64,000 nucleotides of DNA from Thioalkalivibrio sp. HK1 (GTDB lineage: Bacteria > Pseudomonadota > Gammaproteobacteria > HK1), in assembly GCA_000583135.1 (NCBI GenBank), contig JFBG01000014.1:1-64000 (forward strand). The letters run 5' to 3'. A program made the translations under genes and the position numbers. Positions 36,689 to 46,042 of the stretch are shown here, one piece after another (positions within the stretch are counted from its first letter, which is position 1; every line of letters begins with the position of its first letter). The notes beneath the pieces are model-generated. The model made no database searches and was not told where the DNA came from. It was given only the letters and a program-made list of their open reading frames with translations.

Positions 36689-37022
36689 GCGCGCCCTCCC
36701 CTTGGCATCGGATTCGATGGCCGCCCATCGCCGAAGCCCTCGATCTTCGGCAACATCCGAATCCGCTTTTCGCTCCCCGATTCCCTCGCCGATGCTCTTG
36801 GAGCATGCAAGGAAGGAGACGATCCCCCCTTTTTAGGATCGGATCGAGGATCTCGCAGCCTTCGACAAGGGGGTCGAAAAAATCGACCCCCTTGCCTTTG
36901 ACCACCTTGCCTTTTCGGGATCGAGATCCGAGGGAGGGGTCCGCGAAGGGCGGATCGCTTCGGAGCCTTTTCGAGCGAAATCGAATGGAAAAACGATGGA
37001 CCTCGGTCGATCGAGCGCCGGA
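36689..37022. other. Long intercistronic gap between tauA and tauB
   Basis: About 330 bp without a recognisable gene. Its main feature is the perfect hairpin at 36866-36894. An 18-bp word CGCAGCCTTCGACAAGGG at 36854-36871 recurs just upstream of dppB (around 40358-40375). Confidence 0.5.
36866..36894 (-). terminator. Stem-loop downstream of tauA
   Basis: CAAGGGGGTCGA at 36866-36877 and its exact complement at 36883-36894, with an AAAAA loop on the plus strand. It is placed after tauA in the minus-strand operon, with no clear U-tract. Likely an attenuator or mRNA 3' stabiliser. Confidence 0.8.
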
Positions 37023-38024
37023 TCAGCACCCCCCGTCCAAGACCATTTGCGCGAATTTCGGGGTCGCCGAATCCGCATAGCTATCCAATACCCCATCCAG
37101 CTTGCCTTGCGATACCAAAAACTCCGACGCCGCCATCAACGCATTTTGCACCCCGCCACCCAACCAAGTCTGCGATACCTGCTCTTCCAAGGTCGGATAA
37201 TCGTAGAGCGAGAGCACCATCCCCACTTGGCTTTCGTCCCCCGATACCGCCTTGGCCACCCCCATCGCCTTCATCGTCCCCGGGCCGTAGTCATCGGGAT
37301 TCGAACGATAATCCGCATCCGCCGACGAGACCATCTTCACCCACTCGCAGGCGAAATCGGGGTGTTCCGAGGTGAACCCCTTGCGCGCCACCATCGCATC
37401 GAAGGTCGCTTTGCCCCAATTGCTCAAATCCCCCGAGGTGAGCAGTATCCGGCCCTTCTTCTTCATCGCCCCCAATGCCGGATCCCATACGAACCCGCCG
37501 TTGATATCCCCTCGCTCCCAAGCGGCGACCATATCCGGCGGCGACATATCCAATACATCCAAATCCCTCGGGGACATGCCGAACTGCTCCAAGGCGAACA
37601 TCATGTGGAAGTGCGTCGTCGAGCCGAAGGGCACCCCGATCTTCTTGCCCTTCAAATCCTGCGGGGCCACGATCGTGTCGTCGACCACCAAGGCCTCGGC
37701 ATCGTTGATATTGTCGTAGACGTAGATCACTTGCAGATCCACCCCCCGGCTATATCCCGCCGCCGTCGGCGAGGAACCGTTCAAGGAAATATCCACCGAG
37801 CCCGATGCCATGGCGTTGATCACCTCGGTTCCCGATGTGAACTTCACGAACTCGATGGTCTTGCCTCCCAAGCCCTTTTCCTTCAACTCGTCCATCTTCG
37901 CCTTCCACGGGCCGTAGACCAACTGATAGCCCACCGTCACATCGGCCGAGCGCGCCCCTTGCAAAGGCGCCAGCATCGTGAACGCCAGCGCCGCCCCCAG
38001 CGATATCCCTATCCGCTTGTTCAT
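37023..38024 (-). CDS. tauA: Taurine-type ABC transporter substrate-binding protein
   Basis: Protein of 333 aa with a signal peptide (RIGISLGAALAFTMLAPLQGARS). It is strongly TauA-like: VTVGYQLVYGPWK, FVKFTSGTEVINAMASGSVDISLNGSSPTAAGYSRG, NINDAEALVV, APQDLKGKKIGVPFGSTTHFHMMFALEQFG, MSPPDMVAAWERGDINGGFVWDPALG, GRILLTSGDLSNWGKATFDAMV, DADYRSN, PTLEEQVSQTWLGGG. The start at 38024 has GGAGGGTAAGGAG before it. It binds taurine or a similar sulfonate. No taurine dioxygenase or taurine-pyruvate aminotransferase gene is nearby, so the catabolic route is not visible. Confidence 0.94.
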   Translation of the reverse strand: MNKRIGISLGAALAFTMLAPLQGARSADVTVGYQLVYGPWKAKMDELKEKGLGGKTIEFVKFTSGTEVINAMASGSVDISLNGSSPTAAGYSRGVDLQVIYVYDNINDAEALVVDDTIVAPQDLKGKKIGVPFGSTTHFHMMFALEQFGMSPRDLDVLDMSPPDMVAAWERGDINGGFVWDPALGAMKKKGRILLTSGDLSNWGKATFDAMVARKGFTSEHPDFACEWVKMVSSADADYRSNPDDYGPGTMKAMGVAKAVSGDESQVGMVLSLYDYPTLEEQVSQTWLGGGVQNALMAASEFLVSQGKLDGVLDSYADSATPKFAQMVLDGGC

Positions 38025-38506
38025 CTCCTTACCCTCCTCGAAAAATGATCTTTGTAGGTGGATGCTGCCGAAATGCGCACTCGATGGTTCGAATCCGAAG
38101 CGTCGAATCCGACCGATCGAGAATGAAACGAAACCGAGTATACGCAAAAGGGCAGCGCCCATCGTCGTGTTCGATCAAGTCGCCGCGGACTTCTAACCCC
38201 TCGTTCTTCGCCGGCTTACGCCCCATCGCCTCATCGAAAAAGGCGGATTCCTTCGCACCGATATCGATTCGATCGAGAAAAAGGGGTACCGGACCTAAAA
38301 GAGCGCGATATGCGTTTTCAAAACCAAAAACATGGCCTTTCGGGTCATAATGGCTTCGCCGAGCGATCGACGGACCGAACCTCGATCGCTCGCAAGCGAT
38401 GCCGATCAATCCCGAGCGCCGCCCCGGCGCCTCGGGCTGCACGAAAATCCGACGCATCATCATGGGTGAGCGAAGCCATTCGACCCCCGACAGGAGAACC
38501 GATTCG
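38025..38506. promoter_or_regulatory. Divergent promoter region tauA / peptide-binding protein
   Basis: About 480 bp between the minus-strand tau-TRAP run and the plus-strand peptide importer; it must hold both promoters. I could not pick out convincing -35/-10 pairs, operator palindromes or a riboswitch. No coding region recognised. Confidence 0.5.
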
Positions 38507-40090
38507 ATGGACATCAAGAAAACGATCGTCACAATCGTCGCCGTCTTCACCACCGTCGCCGGAACGACGGTCGGCGCCGAGACCTTCCGCTACTCCACTT
38601 CCGGCGACATCTTGGGACTCGACCCCTATACGAATAACGAGGGGCCGACCAATACCATGAAATCCAACCTCTACGAGGGATTGCTGCACCGTTCTCACGA
38701 TCTCTCCCTACACCCCGCTCTGGCCACGGACTGGGAGCAAAACACGCCGACGCAATGGCGCTTCAATCTGCGCAAAGGGGTGACATTCCACAACGGCAAT
38801 CCCTTCACCGCCGACGATGTGCTGGCATCGCTGGATCGCATACGCCAGCCGGATTCCGACATGACCTTCGCGGTCGCCTCCATCGACCGGATCGACAAGA
38901 TCGACGATCACACCATCGATATCATCACCAAGAATCCGGATCCCACCTTGCTGCTCAACCTCCCTCTTTTTTGGATCATGGATAAAGAGTGGCTGGAAGA
39001 AAACGACGCCTTCACCCTCGAGACCGGAGCGACGGTCAAGACCTTCGCCAACCTCAATGTCAACGGCACCGGACCCTTCATGCTTTCGGAGTGGGTACCC
39101 GATACCCGCACCGTGCTGCGGCCCAATCCGAATTGGTGGGGCACGCCGACTCATAACCTGACCGAAGCGGTCTTCACCCCCATCGGCAACGCCGCCACCC
39201 GCGTCGCCGCCTTGCTCTCCGGCGAAATCGATCTGATGTATCCGGTTCCCTTGCAGGATATTCCTCGATTGGAAAACACCCCGGGAATCACCGCCTTGCA
39301 AGGGGCGGAGCTGCGCACCATCTTCTTCGGCTTCGATCAACATCGCGACGAACTGCTGGATATGCCGGGATCGGGCAAGAATCCCTTCAAGGATGTCAGG
39401 GTGCGCAAGGCCTTCTACCAGGCGATCAATATCGAAGCCATCAAACGAGCGGTGATGCGCAATGCCTCGATTCCCGCAGGATTGATGATCGCCCCCGGAA
39501 TCAACGGCTATCAAGCGGATATGAACGATCGCTTCGCCTACGATCCGGAAGAATCCAAGCGCTTGCTGGCCGAGGCCGGCTACCCCGATGGCTTCGAGGT
39601 GACCTTGGATTGCCCGAACGATCGCTATGTCAACGACGAGGCGATCTGCATCGCCGTGGTGCCGATGCTCAAACGCGTCGGAATCGACGTCAAGCTCAAC
39701 GCCCAGACCAAATCGTTGCACTTCCAAAAGATCGGCCAGACGGAGAACTGGAATACGAGCTTCTTCATGCTCGGCTGGACTCCGGGCAGCTACGATGCCC
39801 ACAATCCCCTCAACCAGCTGATGAGCGTCGACGGCGAGGGCCAAGGCACTTGGAACAGCGGGCGCTATTCCAATCCCCGGGTCGAGGAACTGACCGATCT
39901 CGTCGCCAAGGAAACCGATACCGCCAAGCGCAACGAAATGATCCGGGAAGCCTTCCAGATCCACAAGGACGAGGTGGGACATATCCCGCTGCATCAACAA
40001 GCCTTGGCGTGGGGGATCGGCAAGCGGGTCAAGGAAGTCAAGCAGCGTCCCTTCAACGATGTCGACCTGCGCTATGTGATCATGAACTGA
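38507..40090 (+). CDS. Peptide/nickel-type ABC transporter substrate-binding protein (family 5)
   Basis: Extracellular solute-binding protein of 527 aa. Signal peptide (KKTIVTIVAVFTTVAGTTVGA). Family segments: FRYSTSGDILGLDPYTNNEGP, NLYEGLLHRSHDLSLHPALATDWEQ, RFNLRKGVTFHNGNPFTADDVLASLDRI, NGTGPFMLSEWVPDTR, DVRVRKAFYQAINIEAI, AYDPEESKRLLAEAGYPDGFEVTLDC. AGGAG lies 10 nt before the ATG. It captures dipeptides, oligopeptides or a similar ligand for the DppBC channel. A terminator-like hairpin separates it from the permease genes. Confidence 0.93.
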   Translation: MDIKKTIVTIVAVFTTVAGTTVGAETFRYSTSGDILGLDPYTNNEGPTNTMKSNLYEGLLHRSHDLSLHPALATDWEQNTPTQWRFNLRKGVTFHNGNPFTADDVLASLDRIRQPDSDMTFAVASIDRIDKIDDHTIDIITKNPDPTLLLNLPLFWIMDKEWLEENDAFTLETGATVKTFANLNVNGTGPFMLSEWVPDTRTVLRPNPNWWGTPTHNLTEAVFTPIGNAATRVAALLSGEIDLMYPVPLQDIPRLENTPGITALQGAELRTIFFGFDQHRDELLDMPGSGKNPFKDVRVRKAFYQAINIEAIKRAVMRNASIPAGLMIAPGINGYQADMNDRFAYDPEESKRLLAEAGYPDGFEVTLDCPNDRYVNDEAICIAVVPMLKRVGIDVKLNAQTKSLHFQKIGQTENWNTSFFMLGWTPGSYDAHNPLNQLMSVDGEGQGTWNSGRYSNPRVEELTDLVAKETDTAKRNEMIREAFQIHKDEVGHIPLHQQALAWGIGKRVKEVKQRPFNDVDLRYVIMN

Positions 40091-40206
40091 CAAGGGGGAT
40101 CGAATCCCGTCGGCCCCGGGGTATCGGGTAGTCGGGTCTCGGGGCTCGGAAAACCGCAAGCCCTTTCATGCAATATCGCGCAGGATCGAGACGGTGCTTC
40201 ACGGAC

Positions 40207-40252
40207 GAGGAGCGATGCCGACCGAGTGTCGGCCCGCTCCCTCGTTCTTTTT
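40207..40252 (+). terminator. Terminator-like hairpin between binding-protein and permease genes
   Basis: An inner stem GCCGAC/GTCGGC with loop CGAGT is extended by GGAGCG/CGCTCC and GA/TC across a small internal loop, then GTTCTTTTT. It is about 120 bp after the binding-protein stop. It should give partial termination, leaving more binding protein than channel. Confidence 0.65.
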
Positions 40253-40381
40253 CCTGGAATAAAGCGCCTTCGGGCGCAAGTGCCCGATATCGGTGAGTTT
40301 CGAGCGATCGAGCCCGATCGGCTCGGACCTCAGTGATCGAGAGCCTCGCCCACCCGCAGCCTTCGACAAGGGATCGACTCG

Positions 40382-41362
40382 ATGCTCGCTTTCATCATCC
40401 GGCGTCTTTTCCAGTCTCTGCTCGTGATGGTGGCGGTGGGATTCATCGCATTCTCTTTGTTCAACTTCGTCGGCGATCCGGTCAACAACATGGTCGGGAT
40501 CGATGCCACCATCGAAGAGCGCCAACGGATGGCGGAATCCTTGGGGCTCAACGATCCCTTCCCGGTGCAGTTCGCGCGCTTCGCCGCCAATGCCGTTCGG
40601 GGGGATTTCGGCCAATCCTTTCGCCTTTCGGTCCCGGTGGAGGATGCCATCGCCGAGCGCTTGCCCGCGACCTTGGAACTCGTCTTCGTCGCCGCCTTGC
40701 TCTCCCTCGCCATCGGGGTACCGCTCGGGGTCTATACCGGATTGCACCGCAACAGCCCCCTGTCGCGACTCCTGCTGACGGTCTCCTTGATCGGCATCTC
40801 GCTGCCGACCTTCCTGATCGGCATATTGCTGATCCTCGTCTTCTCCGTATGGCTGAATTGGCTGCCCTCCTTCGGCCGCGGAGAGACCGTGGATATCGGC
40901 TGGCAGAGCAATCTCGTCTCGCTCGACGGTCTACGCTCGATCATCTTGCCCGCCTTGACCTTATGTCTTTTCCAGCTGACCTTGGTAATGCGCTTGGTGC
41001 GGGCCGAGATGCTCGAAGTATTGCGCACCGACTACATCAAATTCGCCCGCGCCCGGGGGCTGACCAACCGCGCCGTCCATTTCGGCCACGCCCTCAAAAA
41101 CACGCTGGTGCCGGTGATCACCATCACCGGCTTGCAGATCGGCAATCTGATCGCCTTCGCCATCATCACCGAGACCGTCTTCCAATGGCCGGGGATGGGC
41201 CTGCTCTTCCTGCAAGCGATTCAGTTCGTGGACATTCCGGTGATGGCCGCCTATCTATGCTTGGTGGCCTTCATCTTCGTGCTGATCAATCTGGTGGTCG
41301 ATCTCCTTTACTACACCATCGATCCCCGTCTTCGCATCGACAAGCGCGTGCACGGTCAATAA
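40382..41362 (+). CDS. Peptide ABC transporter permease (DppB-like)
   Basis: Permease of 326 aa with six predicted helices. MLAFIIRRLFQSLLVMVAVGFIAFSLF at the start, SLGLNDPFPVQFARF, the FGQSFRLSVPV stretch, GLHRNSPLSRLLLTVSLIGISLPTFLIGILLILVF, MRLVRAEMLEVLRTDYIKFARARGLTNR (EAA loop) and TETVFQWPGMGLLFLQAI. AAGGGA precedes the ATG. The next permease gene starts 2 bp after its stop. It forms the channel half of the importer. Confidence 0.94.
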   Translation: MLAFIIRRLFQSLLVMVAVGFIAFSLFNFVGDPVNNMVGIDATIEERQRMAESLGLNDPFPVQFARFAANAVRGDFGQSFRLSVPVEDAIAERLPATLELVFVAALLSLAIGVPLGVYTGLHRNSPLSRLLLTVSLIGISLPTFLIGILLILVFSVWLNWLPSFGRGETVDIGWQSNLVSLDGLRSIILPALTLCLFQLTLVMRLVRAEMLEVLRTDYIKFARARGLTNRAVHFGHALKNTLVPVITITGLQIGNLIAFAIITETVFQWPGMGLLFLQAIQFVDIPVMAAYLCLVAFIFVLINLVVDLLYYTIDPRLRIDKRVHGQ

Positions 41363-41364
41363 CG

Positions 41365-42366
41365 ATGCCATTCACTGACGACCACGAGCGGCGGCAACCG
41401 GGGACGACGGATCTCGCTGCCGCGGCCGAAAGCGGCGGGACCCTCGCCCGAGCGCGAGATCGTTTGCACCGCTTCGTCGACAGCGATGTTTTCTACAGTT
41501 TTCGGAAATCACCGATCACCGTGGCGGCCTTCGCGGTGACCTTGCTGTGCTTCGTCTGCGCTTTCGGGGCGCCGTGGATCGCCCCGCACGATACCAACGA
41601 TGTCGCCACCTTGGATCTGATGAACGCCGAGCTGCCCCCGGTATGGCTCGAAGGAGGGGATTGGCGATATATCCTGGGGACCGACGATCAAGGACGCGAT
41701 GTGCTCTCGGCGATCATGTTCGGGATGCAGGTCTCCCTGATCGTCGGCTTTGCCAGCGTCATTTTCGCCATGGTGTTGGGGGTCGGCTTGGGTTTGATAT
41801 CGGGCTATGTCGGCGGTCGCCTCGATCACTTCATCATGCGGGTGGCGGATGTGCAGCTCAGTTTCCCCTCGGTATTGGTGGCCCTGTTGCTCTTCGGTTT
41901 CGCCAAGACCGTGCTGCCCCGAGGGATGCAGGACGATGTGGCGATATTGGTGCTGATCTTCGCCATCGGCCTTTCCAGTTGGGTGCAATTCGCCCGCACC
42001 GTGCGGGGCTCGACGATGGTGGAGAAAAACAAGGAATACGTTCAGGCGGCGAGGGTCATCGGGCGGCGTCCGCTGCCGATCATGCTGCAACATATCCTTC
42101 CGAACGTGATGGGGCCGGTATTGGTCATCGCCACCATCAATCTCGCGTTGGCGATCATCACCGAGGCCACGCTTTCCTTTCTCGGGGTCGGGGTGCCGCC
42201 GACCCAGCCCTCCTTGGGCACCTTGATCCGCTTCGGAAACAACTTTCTCTTTTCCGGTCAATGGTGGATGACCATCTTCCCGGGAACGGCATTGGTGGCC
42301 CTCGCCTTGGCGGTGAATCTCCTCGGCGACTGGCTGCGCGACGCCCTCAATCCGAAACTGCGATGA
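41365..42366 (+). CDS. Peptide ABC transporter permease (DppC-like)
   Basis: Permease of 333 aa. It has an N-terminal cytoplasmic region with a DSDVFYSFRKSPITVAAFAV entry to helix 1, then LGTDDQGRDVLSAIMFGMQVSLIVG, GGRLDHFIMRVADVQLSFPSVLVAL, ARTVRGSTMVEKNKEYVQAARVIGRRPLPIMLQHILPNVMGPV (EAA loop) and ATLSFLGVGVPPTQPSLG. The stop overlaps the ATPase start (ATGA). It pairs with the preceding permease. Confidence 0.94.
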   Translation: MPFTDDHERRQPGTTDLAAAAESGGTLARARDRLHRFVDSDVFYSFRKSPITVAAFAVTLLCFVCAFGAPWIAPHDTNDVATLDLMNAELPPVWLEGGDWRYILGTDDQGRDVLSAIMFGMQVSLIVGFASVIFAMVLGVGLGLISGYVGGRLDHFIMRVADVQLSFPSVLVALLLFGFAKTVLPRGMQDDVAILVLIFAIGLSSWVQFARTVRGSTMVEKNKEYVQAARVIGRRPLPIMLQHILPNVMGPVLVIATINLALAIITEATLSFLGVGVPPTQPSLGTLIRFGNNFLFSGQWWMTIFPGTALVALALAVNLLGDWLRDALNPKLR

Positions 42367-44603
42367 ATACCCGCGCCCCGGTCCTCGAATCCGCCGGCAG
42401 CGCGAAAGCGCCGGTCCTCCAAGTGGAAAACCTGCGGGTGGAATTCCCGACCCGGCGCGGCACTCTGGTGGCGGTGGACGATATCTCGTTTCGGATCGAT
42501 CCCGGCGAGGTCTTGGGGGTGGTCGGGGAATCCGGAGCCGGAAAATCCCTGACCGGGGCGGCGATCATCGGTTTGCTCGAACCCCCGGGACGCATCGCGG
42601 GCGGACGCATCCTTTTTGCGGGCGAGCGCATCGACACCTTGGGTCGGCAAGAGATGCGCCGTTTGCGCGGGCGCCATATCGCGATGATCTTCCAAGATCC
42701 GCTCACCTCCTTGAATCCGCTCTACACCATCGCTCACCAACTGATCGAAACCATCCGAACCCATCTCGATATGAGCGAAAGGGCCGCCAGAAAACATGCG
42801 ATCGAACTGCTCTTCGAAGTGGGGATCCCCGATGCCGGGAAGCGGGTCGATGAATATCCGCATCAATTTTCCGGGGGCATGCGGCAGCGGGTGGTGATCG
42901 CCCTCGCCTTGGCCGCCCACCCCCGATTGATCATCGCCGACGAACCGACCACCGCCCTCGATGTCTCGATTCAGGCCCAGATCATCACCTTGCTCAAACG
43001 CCTGTGCGTCGAGCACGGGACCTCGGTCATGCTGATCACCCACGATATGGGCGTCATCGCCGAGACCGCGGATCGGGTGGCGGTGATGTACGCAGGCCGG
43101 ATCGCCGAGATCGGGGCCGTGCAACAGGTCATCTTGGGTGCCATGCATCCCTATACCCACGGACTGATGGGCTCGATCCCGATGATCGATCGCGATATGG
43201 ATCATCTCGTGCAGATCGACGGCGCCATGCCGCGGTTGACGGAAATCCCTCCCGGCTGCGCCTTCAGCCCCCGCTGCAAAGAGGCGATGCCCACCTGCTT
43301 CTCCGAGCGACCGGATCTGGCCCGGGTGGGCGACGCCAAGGTCGCCTGTTGGCTCTTCGAAGGCGACGAAAAGACCGGGCGAAGGAGCGAGGAGGCCAAC
43401 GCGGCGGGCAAAGGCTCGGATCCGGATGCGGCGAGACTCGAAGCCGAGGCGAACAGCGATATCGCGGATCGAGCGAAAGAGCGAGCGTCTGCGGGCGCAA
43501 GCGATATCGATCGAAAAACCGACGAGATCGAAGGACGAACGGCGACCATGGCCGATGGCACCGACGATATCCTTGTTCAGGTCAGCGATCTGGCGCGGGA
43601 TTTCGATATCTCGCCTCCCCTTCTCAATCGCATCTTCGAAGGTGGCAAGCGATCCGTGGTCCAAGCGGTGGATCGAGTGGATTTTTCGATCCGAAGCGGG
43701 CGCACCTTCAGTTTGGTCGGGGAGTCCGGCTGCGGAAAATCCACCGTCGCTCGCCTCATCGTGGGGCTTTATACCCCTTCGGGGGGACGCATCGAATTCG
43801 AGGGCCGGGATCTGGCTCGGATCGACGGACGAGGCGAGATCGAAGGCATCCGCAAGCGCATGCAGATGATCTTCCAAGATCCCTATGCCAGCCTGAATCC
43901 ACGCTGGCGGGTCGAGGATATCATCGCCGAACCGATTCGGGCGGGCAATCTGCTGCAAGGGCGAAAAGCGATCGATGCCCGCATCGCCGAACTCTTGGTG
44001 CAAGTGGGTCTTTCTCCCCTCGATGGCAGAAAATTCCCCCACGAATTCTCCGGCGGACAACGCCAACGGATCTCGATCGCCAGAGCGCTGGCCAGTCGCC
44101 CGGAATTCCTGATCTGCGACGAACCGACCTCGGCTTTGGATGTCTCGGTCCAGGCTCAGATCCTCAACCTGATGAAATCCTTGCAAAAAGAACTGGGACT
44201 CACCTGCCTGTTCATCAGCCACGATCTGGCGGTGGTGCGACATATCTCCGACGAAGTCGGGGTGATGTATCTCGGGCGACTGGTCGAGTGGAGCGATGCC
44301 GCCACGATCTTCGACGCCCCGATGCATCCCTATACCCGCATGCTGCGAGATGCGATCCCCGATTTGAAGATGACCGGGCAAGATCGCATCCCGGTAGCGG
44401 GAGAGGTCCCGAGTCCCTTGAACCCTCCCTCGGGATGTCATTTCCATCCCCGCTGCCCGCATGTCGAGGAGCGCTGCCGAAGGGAGATCCCGCAATCGAC
44501 CCGAAGAGACGGTCGGCTGGTCGCTTGCCATGCCTTCGAGGAAGGAAGACTCCCGCCCTCGAAATCCTCGATACCCGACGACTCGATCAGGAATCCCGAA
44601 TGA
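42363..44603 (+). CDS. Fused peptide ABC transporter ATPases (DppD-DppF)
   Basis: Protein of 746 aa with two complete ATPase domains. First: Walker A GESGAGKS (55-62), [31 protein letters not shown] (about 169), Walker [12 protein letters not shown], and the oligopeptide C-terminal domain with [15 protein letters not shown]. Second, from about residue 400: Walker [10 protein letters not shown] (about 454), [38 protein letters not shown], and [15 protein letters not shown]. The two cysteine-bearing tails may bind Fe-S clusters as in some Dpp ATPases. A charged Ala/Glu/Arg linker of roughly 80 residues joins them. The stop overlaps the CoxS-type gene start (ATGA). Confidence 0.93.
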   Translation: MNTRAPVLESAGSAKAPVLQVENLRVEFPTRRGTLVAVDDISFRIDPGEVLGVVGESGAGKSLTGAAIIGLLEPPGRIAGGRILFAGERIDTLGRQEMRRLRGRHIAMIFQDPLTSLNPLYTIAHQLIETIRTHLDMSERAARKHAIELLFEVGIPDAGKRVDEYPHQFSGGMRQRVVIALALAAHPRLIIADEPTTALDVSIQAQIITLLKRLCVEHGTSVMLITHDMGVIAETADRVAVMYAGRIAEIGAVQQVILGAMHPYTHGLMGSIPMIDRDMDHLVQIDGAMPRLTEIPPGCAFSPRCKEAMPTCFSERPDLARVGDAKVACWLFEGDEKTGRRSEEANAAGKGSDPDAARLEAEANSDIADRAKERASAGASDIDRKTDEIEGRTATMADGTDDILVQVSDLARDFDISPPLLNRIFEGGKRSVVQAVDRVDFSIRSGRTFSLVGESGCGKSTVARLIVGLYTPSGGRIEFEGRDLARIDGRGEIEGIRKRMQMIFQDPYASLNPRWRVEDIIAEPIRAGNLLQGRKAIDARIAELLVQVGLSPLDGRKFPHEFSGGQRQRISIARALASRPEFLICDEPTSALDVSVQAQILNLMKSLQKELGLTCLFISHDLAVVRHISDEVGVMYLGRLVEWSDAATIFDAPMHPYTRMLRDAIPDLKMTGQDRIPVAGEVPSPLNPPSGCHFHPRCPHVEERCRREIPQSTRRDGRLVACHAFEEGRLPPSKSSIPDDSIRNPE

Positions 44604-45115
44604 GCATCGATATATCCCTCGATTTGAACGGTGACGCGGTATCGGCGACGGTCGAGGAACGAACCCTGCTGGCAAGCCTGCTGCGCGATCGTTTCCGCCT
44701 CACCGGCACCCATATCGGATGCGATACCAGCCAGTGCGGGGCCTGCGTCGTCCATGTCGACGGGCGCTCGGTCAAGAGCTGCGCGATGCTCGCAGTCCAG
44801 GTCGACGGCTGCGAGGTGCGCACCATCGAAGGGCTGGCGAGCGATGGCGTCTTGCATCCGATGCAACAGGCCTTTCAGGATCATCACGGCCTGCAATGCG
44901 GCTTTTGCACCCCGGGCATGATCATGAGCGCATTGGATCTCGTGCGGCATCATCCGCAGCCGGACGAGGCGACCGTTCGTCGCTGGCTCGAGGGCAATCT
45001 ATGCCGCTGCACCGGCTATCACAATATCGTCAAGGCGATCATCGCCGGGGCCAAAGAGATGCAAAAAGAGATGCAAAAAGCCGATCGCCCCGATCCTACG
45101 GCGGCGATCGATTAG
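44600..45115 (+). CDS. Molybdenum hydroxylase [2Fe-2S] subunit (CoxS type)
   Basis: Protein of 171 aa with two [2Fe-2S] domains and all eight cysteines: [20 protein letters not shown] plus KSCAML for the plant-type cluster, and [13 protein letters not shown] plus [12 protein letters not shown] for the second. It shuttles electrons between the molybdopterin subunit and the FAD subunit of xanthine/CO/aldehyde dehydrogenase-type enzymes. The ATG overlaps the ATPase stop, so it is translationally coupled to the peptide importer. The FAD subunit follows after 50 bp, but no molybdopterin (CoxL-type) gene is present nearby. Confidence 0.93.
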   Translation: MSIDISLDLNGDAVSATVEERTLLASLLRDRFRLTGTHIGCDTSQCGACVVHVDGRSVKSCAMLAVQVDGCEVRTIEGLASDGVLHPMQQAFQDHHGLQCGFCTPGMIMSALDLVRHHPQPDEATVRRWLEGNLCRCTGYHNIVKAIIAGAKEMQKEMQKADRPDPTAAID

Positions 45116-45165
45116 CGGCATCTTTCGCCTTGTTCGAACGGCGATCCCGTCCAAGAGAAAAAACC

Positions 45166-46020
45166 ATGTATTCCTTCGGCTATTTCCGCCCCTCTTCCGT
45201 CGAAGAGGCCCTGACCAAACTGAACGAGGCCCCCGAAGCCAAGATGCTGGCCGGAGGGCAAACCCTCTTGCCGACCATGAAGCAGCGCCTCGCCCGCCCC
45301 TCGGATCTGATCGATCTTGCGGGCATCGAATCGCTGCGCGGGATCCGGCGCGAGGGCCATCGGATCAGGATCGGGGCCATGGTCCGGCATTCGAAGATCG
45401 CCGAATCGAGCGATATCCGCCAATCCCTCCCGGGATTGGCGGCCCTCGCTGCGGATATCGGGGATCCCCAAGTGAGGAATCTCGGCACCATCGGCGGCTC
45501 GGTGGCGAATGCGGATCCGGCGGCGGACTATCCCGCGGCGCTGGTCGCTCTCGATGCCATCGTCCATACCCACGCCCGCGATCTGCCCGCCGATACCTTC
45601 TTCACCGGCATGTTCGAAACCGCCCTCGACGAACGAGAAATCATCACCGGAATTTCCTTCCCCCTTCGCCCCTTGTGCGCTTATCGAAAATTCCCCAACC
45701 CCGCCTCGCGCTATCCCTTGGTCGGCGTCTTCATCGCCCGCGCGCTAAACGAGGCGGGCGACCATGAACGGGTGAGCGATGCGGTGCGAGTGGCGGTCAC
45801 CGGTGCCGGATCGAGCGTTTTCCGGGTGAGGGAGATGGAAAAAGCGCTTTGCGAATCCTTCACCCCGGAGGCGATATCCGAGATATCGGTCGCCGCCGAC
45901 GATCTCAACAGCGATATTCACGCCGGCGGCGAATATCGGGCTCATCTCATCACCGTCATGGCGATGCGGGCCGTTGCCGATATCATCGCCGCCCGATCAA
46001 ACCCGTCCTTGGTTCGATAA
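45166..46020 (+). CDS. Molybdenum hydroxylase FAD-binding subunit (CoxM type)
   Basis: Protein of 284 aa. FAD motifs are AGGQTLLPTMKQRL and GDPQVRNLGTIGGSVANADPAADYPAAL; the C-terminal domain has FPNPASRYPLVGVFIAR and AVTGAGSSVFRVREMEKAL. It accepts electrons from the Fe-S subunit and passes them to the respiratory chain or oxygen. Normal length and frame, apparently intact. It is co-directional with CoxS-type and peptide importer genes; the gene after it is an unrelated DUF1223 protein, where coxL would be expected. Confidence 0.92.
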   Translation: MYSFGYFRPSSVEEALTKLNEAPEAKMLAGGQTLLPTMKQRLARPSDLIDLAGIESLRGIRREGHRIRIGAMVRHSKIAESSDIRQSLPGLAALAADIGDPQVRNLGTIGGSVANADPAADYPAALVALDAIVHTHARDLPADTFFTGMFETALDEREIITGISFPLRPLCAYRKFPNPASRYPLVGVFIARALNEAGDHERVSDAVRVAVTGAGSSVFRVREMEKALCESFTPEAISEISVAADDLNSDIHAGGEYRAHLITVMAMRAVADIIAARSNPSLVR

Positions 46021-46042
46021 CGATCCCCGCCCGAGAAAAACC

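Noticed and set aside
42258..44675. An 805-codon open frame on the minus strand opposite the fused ATPase gene
   Set aside because: The plus strand shows two complete ABC ATPase domains. The opposite frame is open only because of codon bias and has no recognisable domain. The same applies to long antisense frames at 3317-5131, 38708-40159 and 14522-16168.
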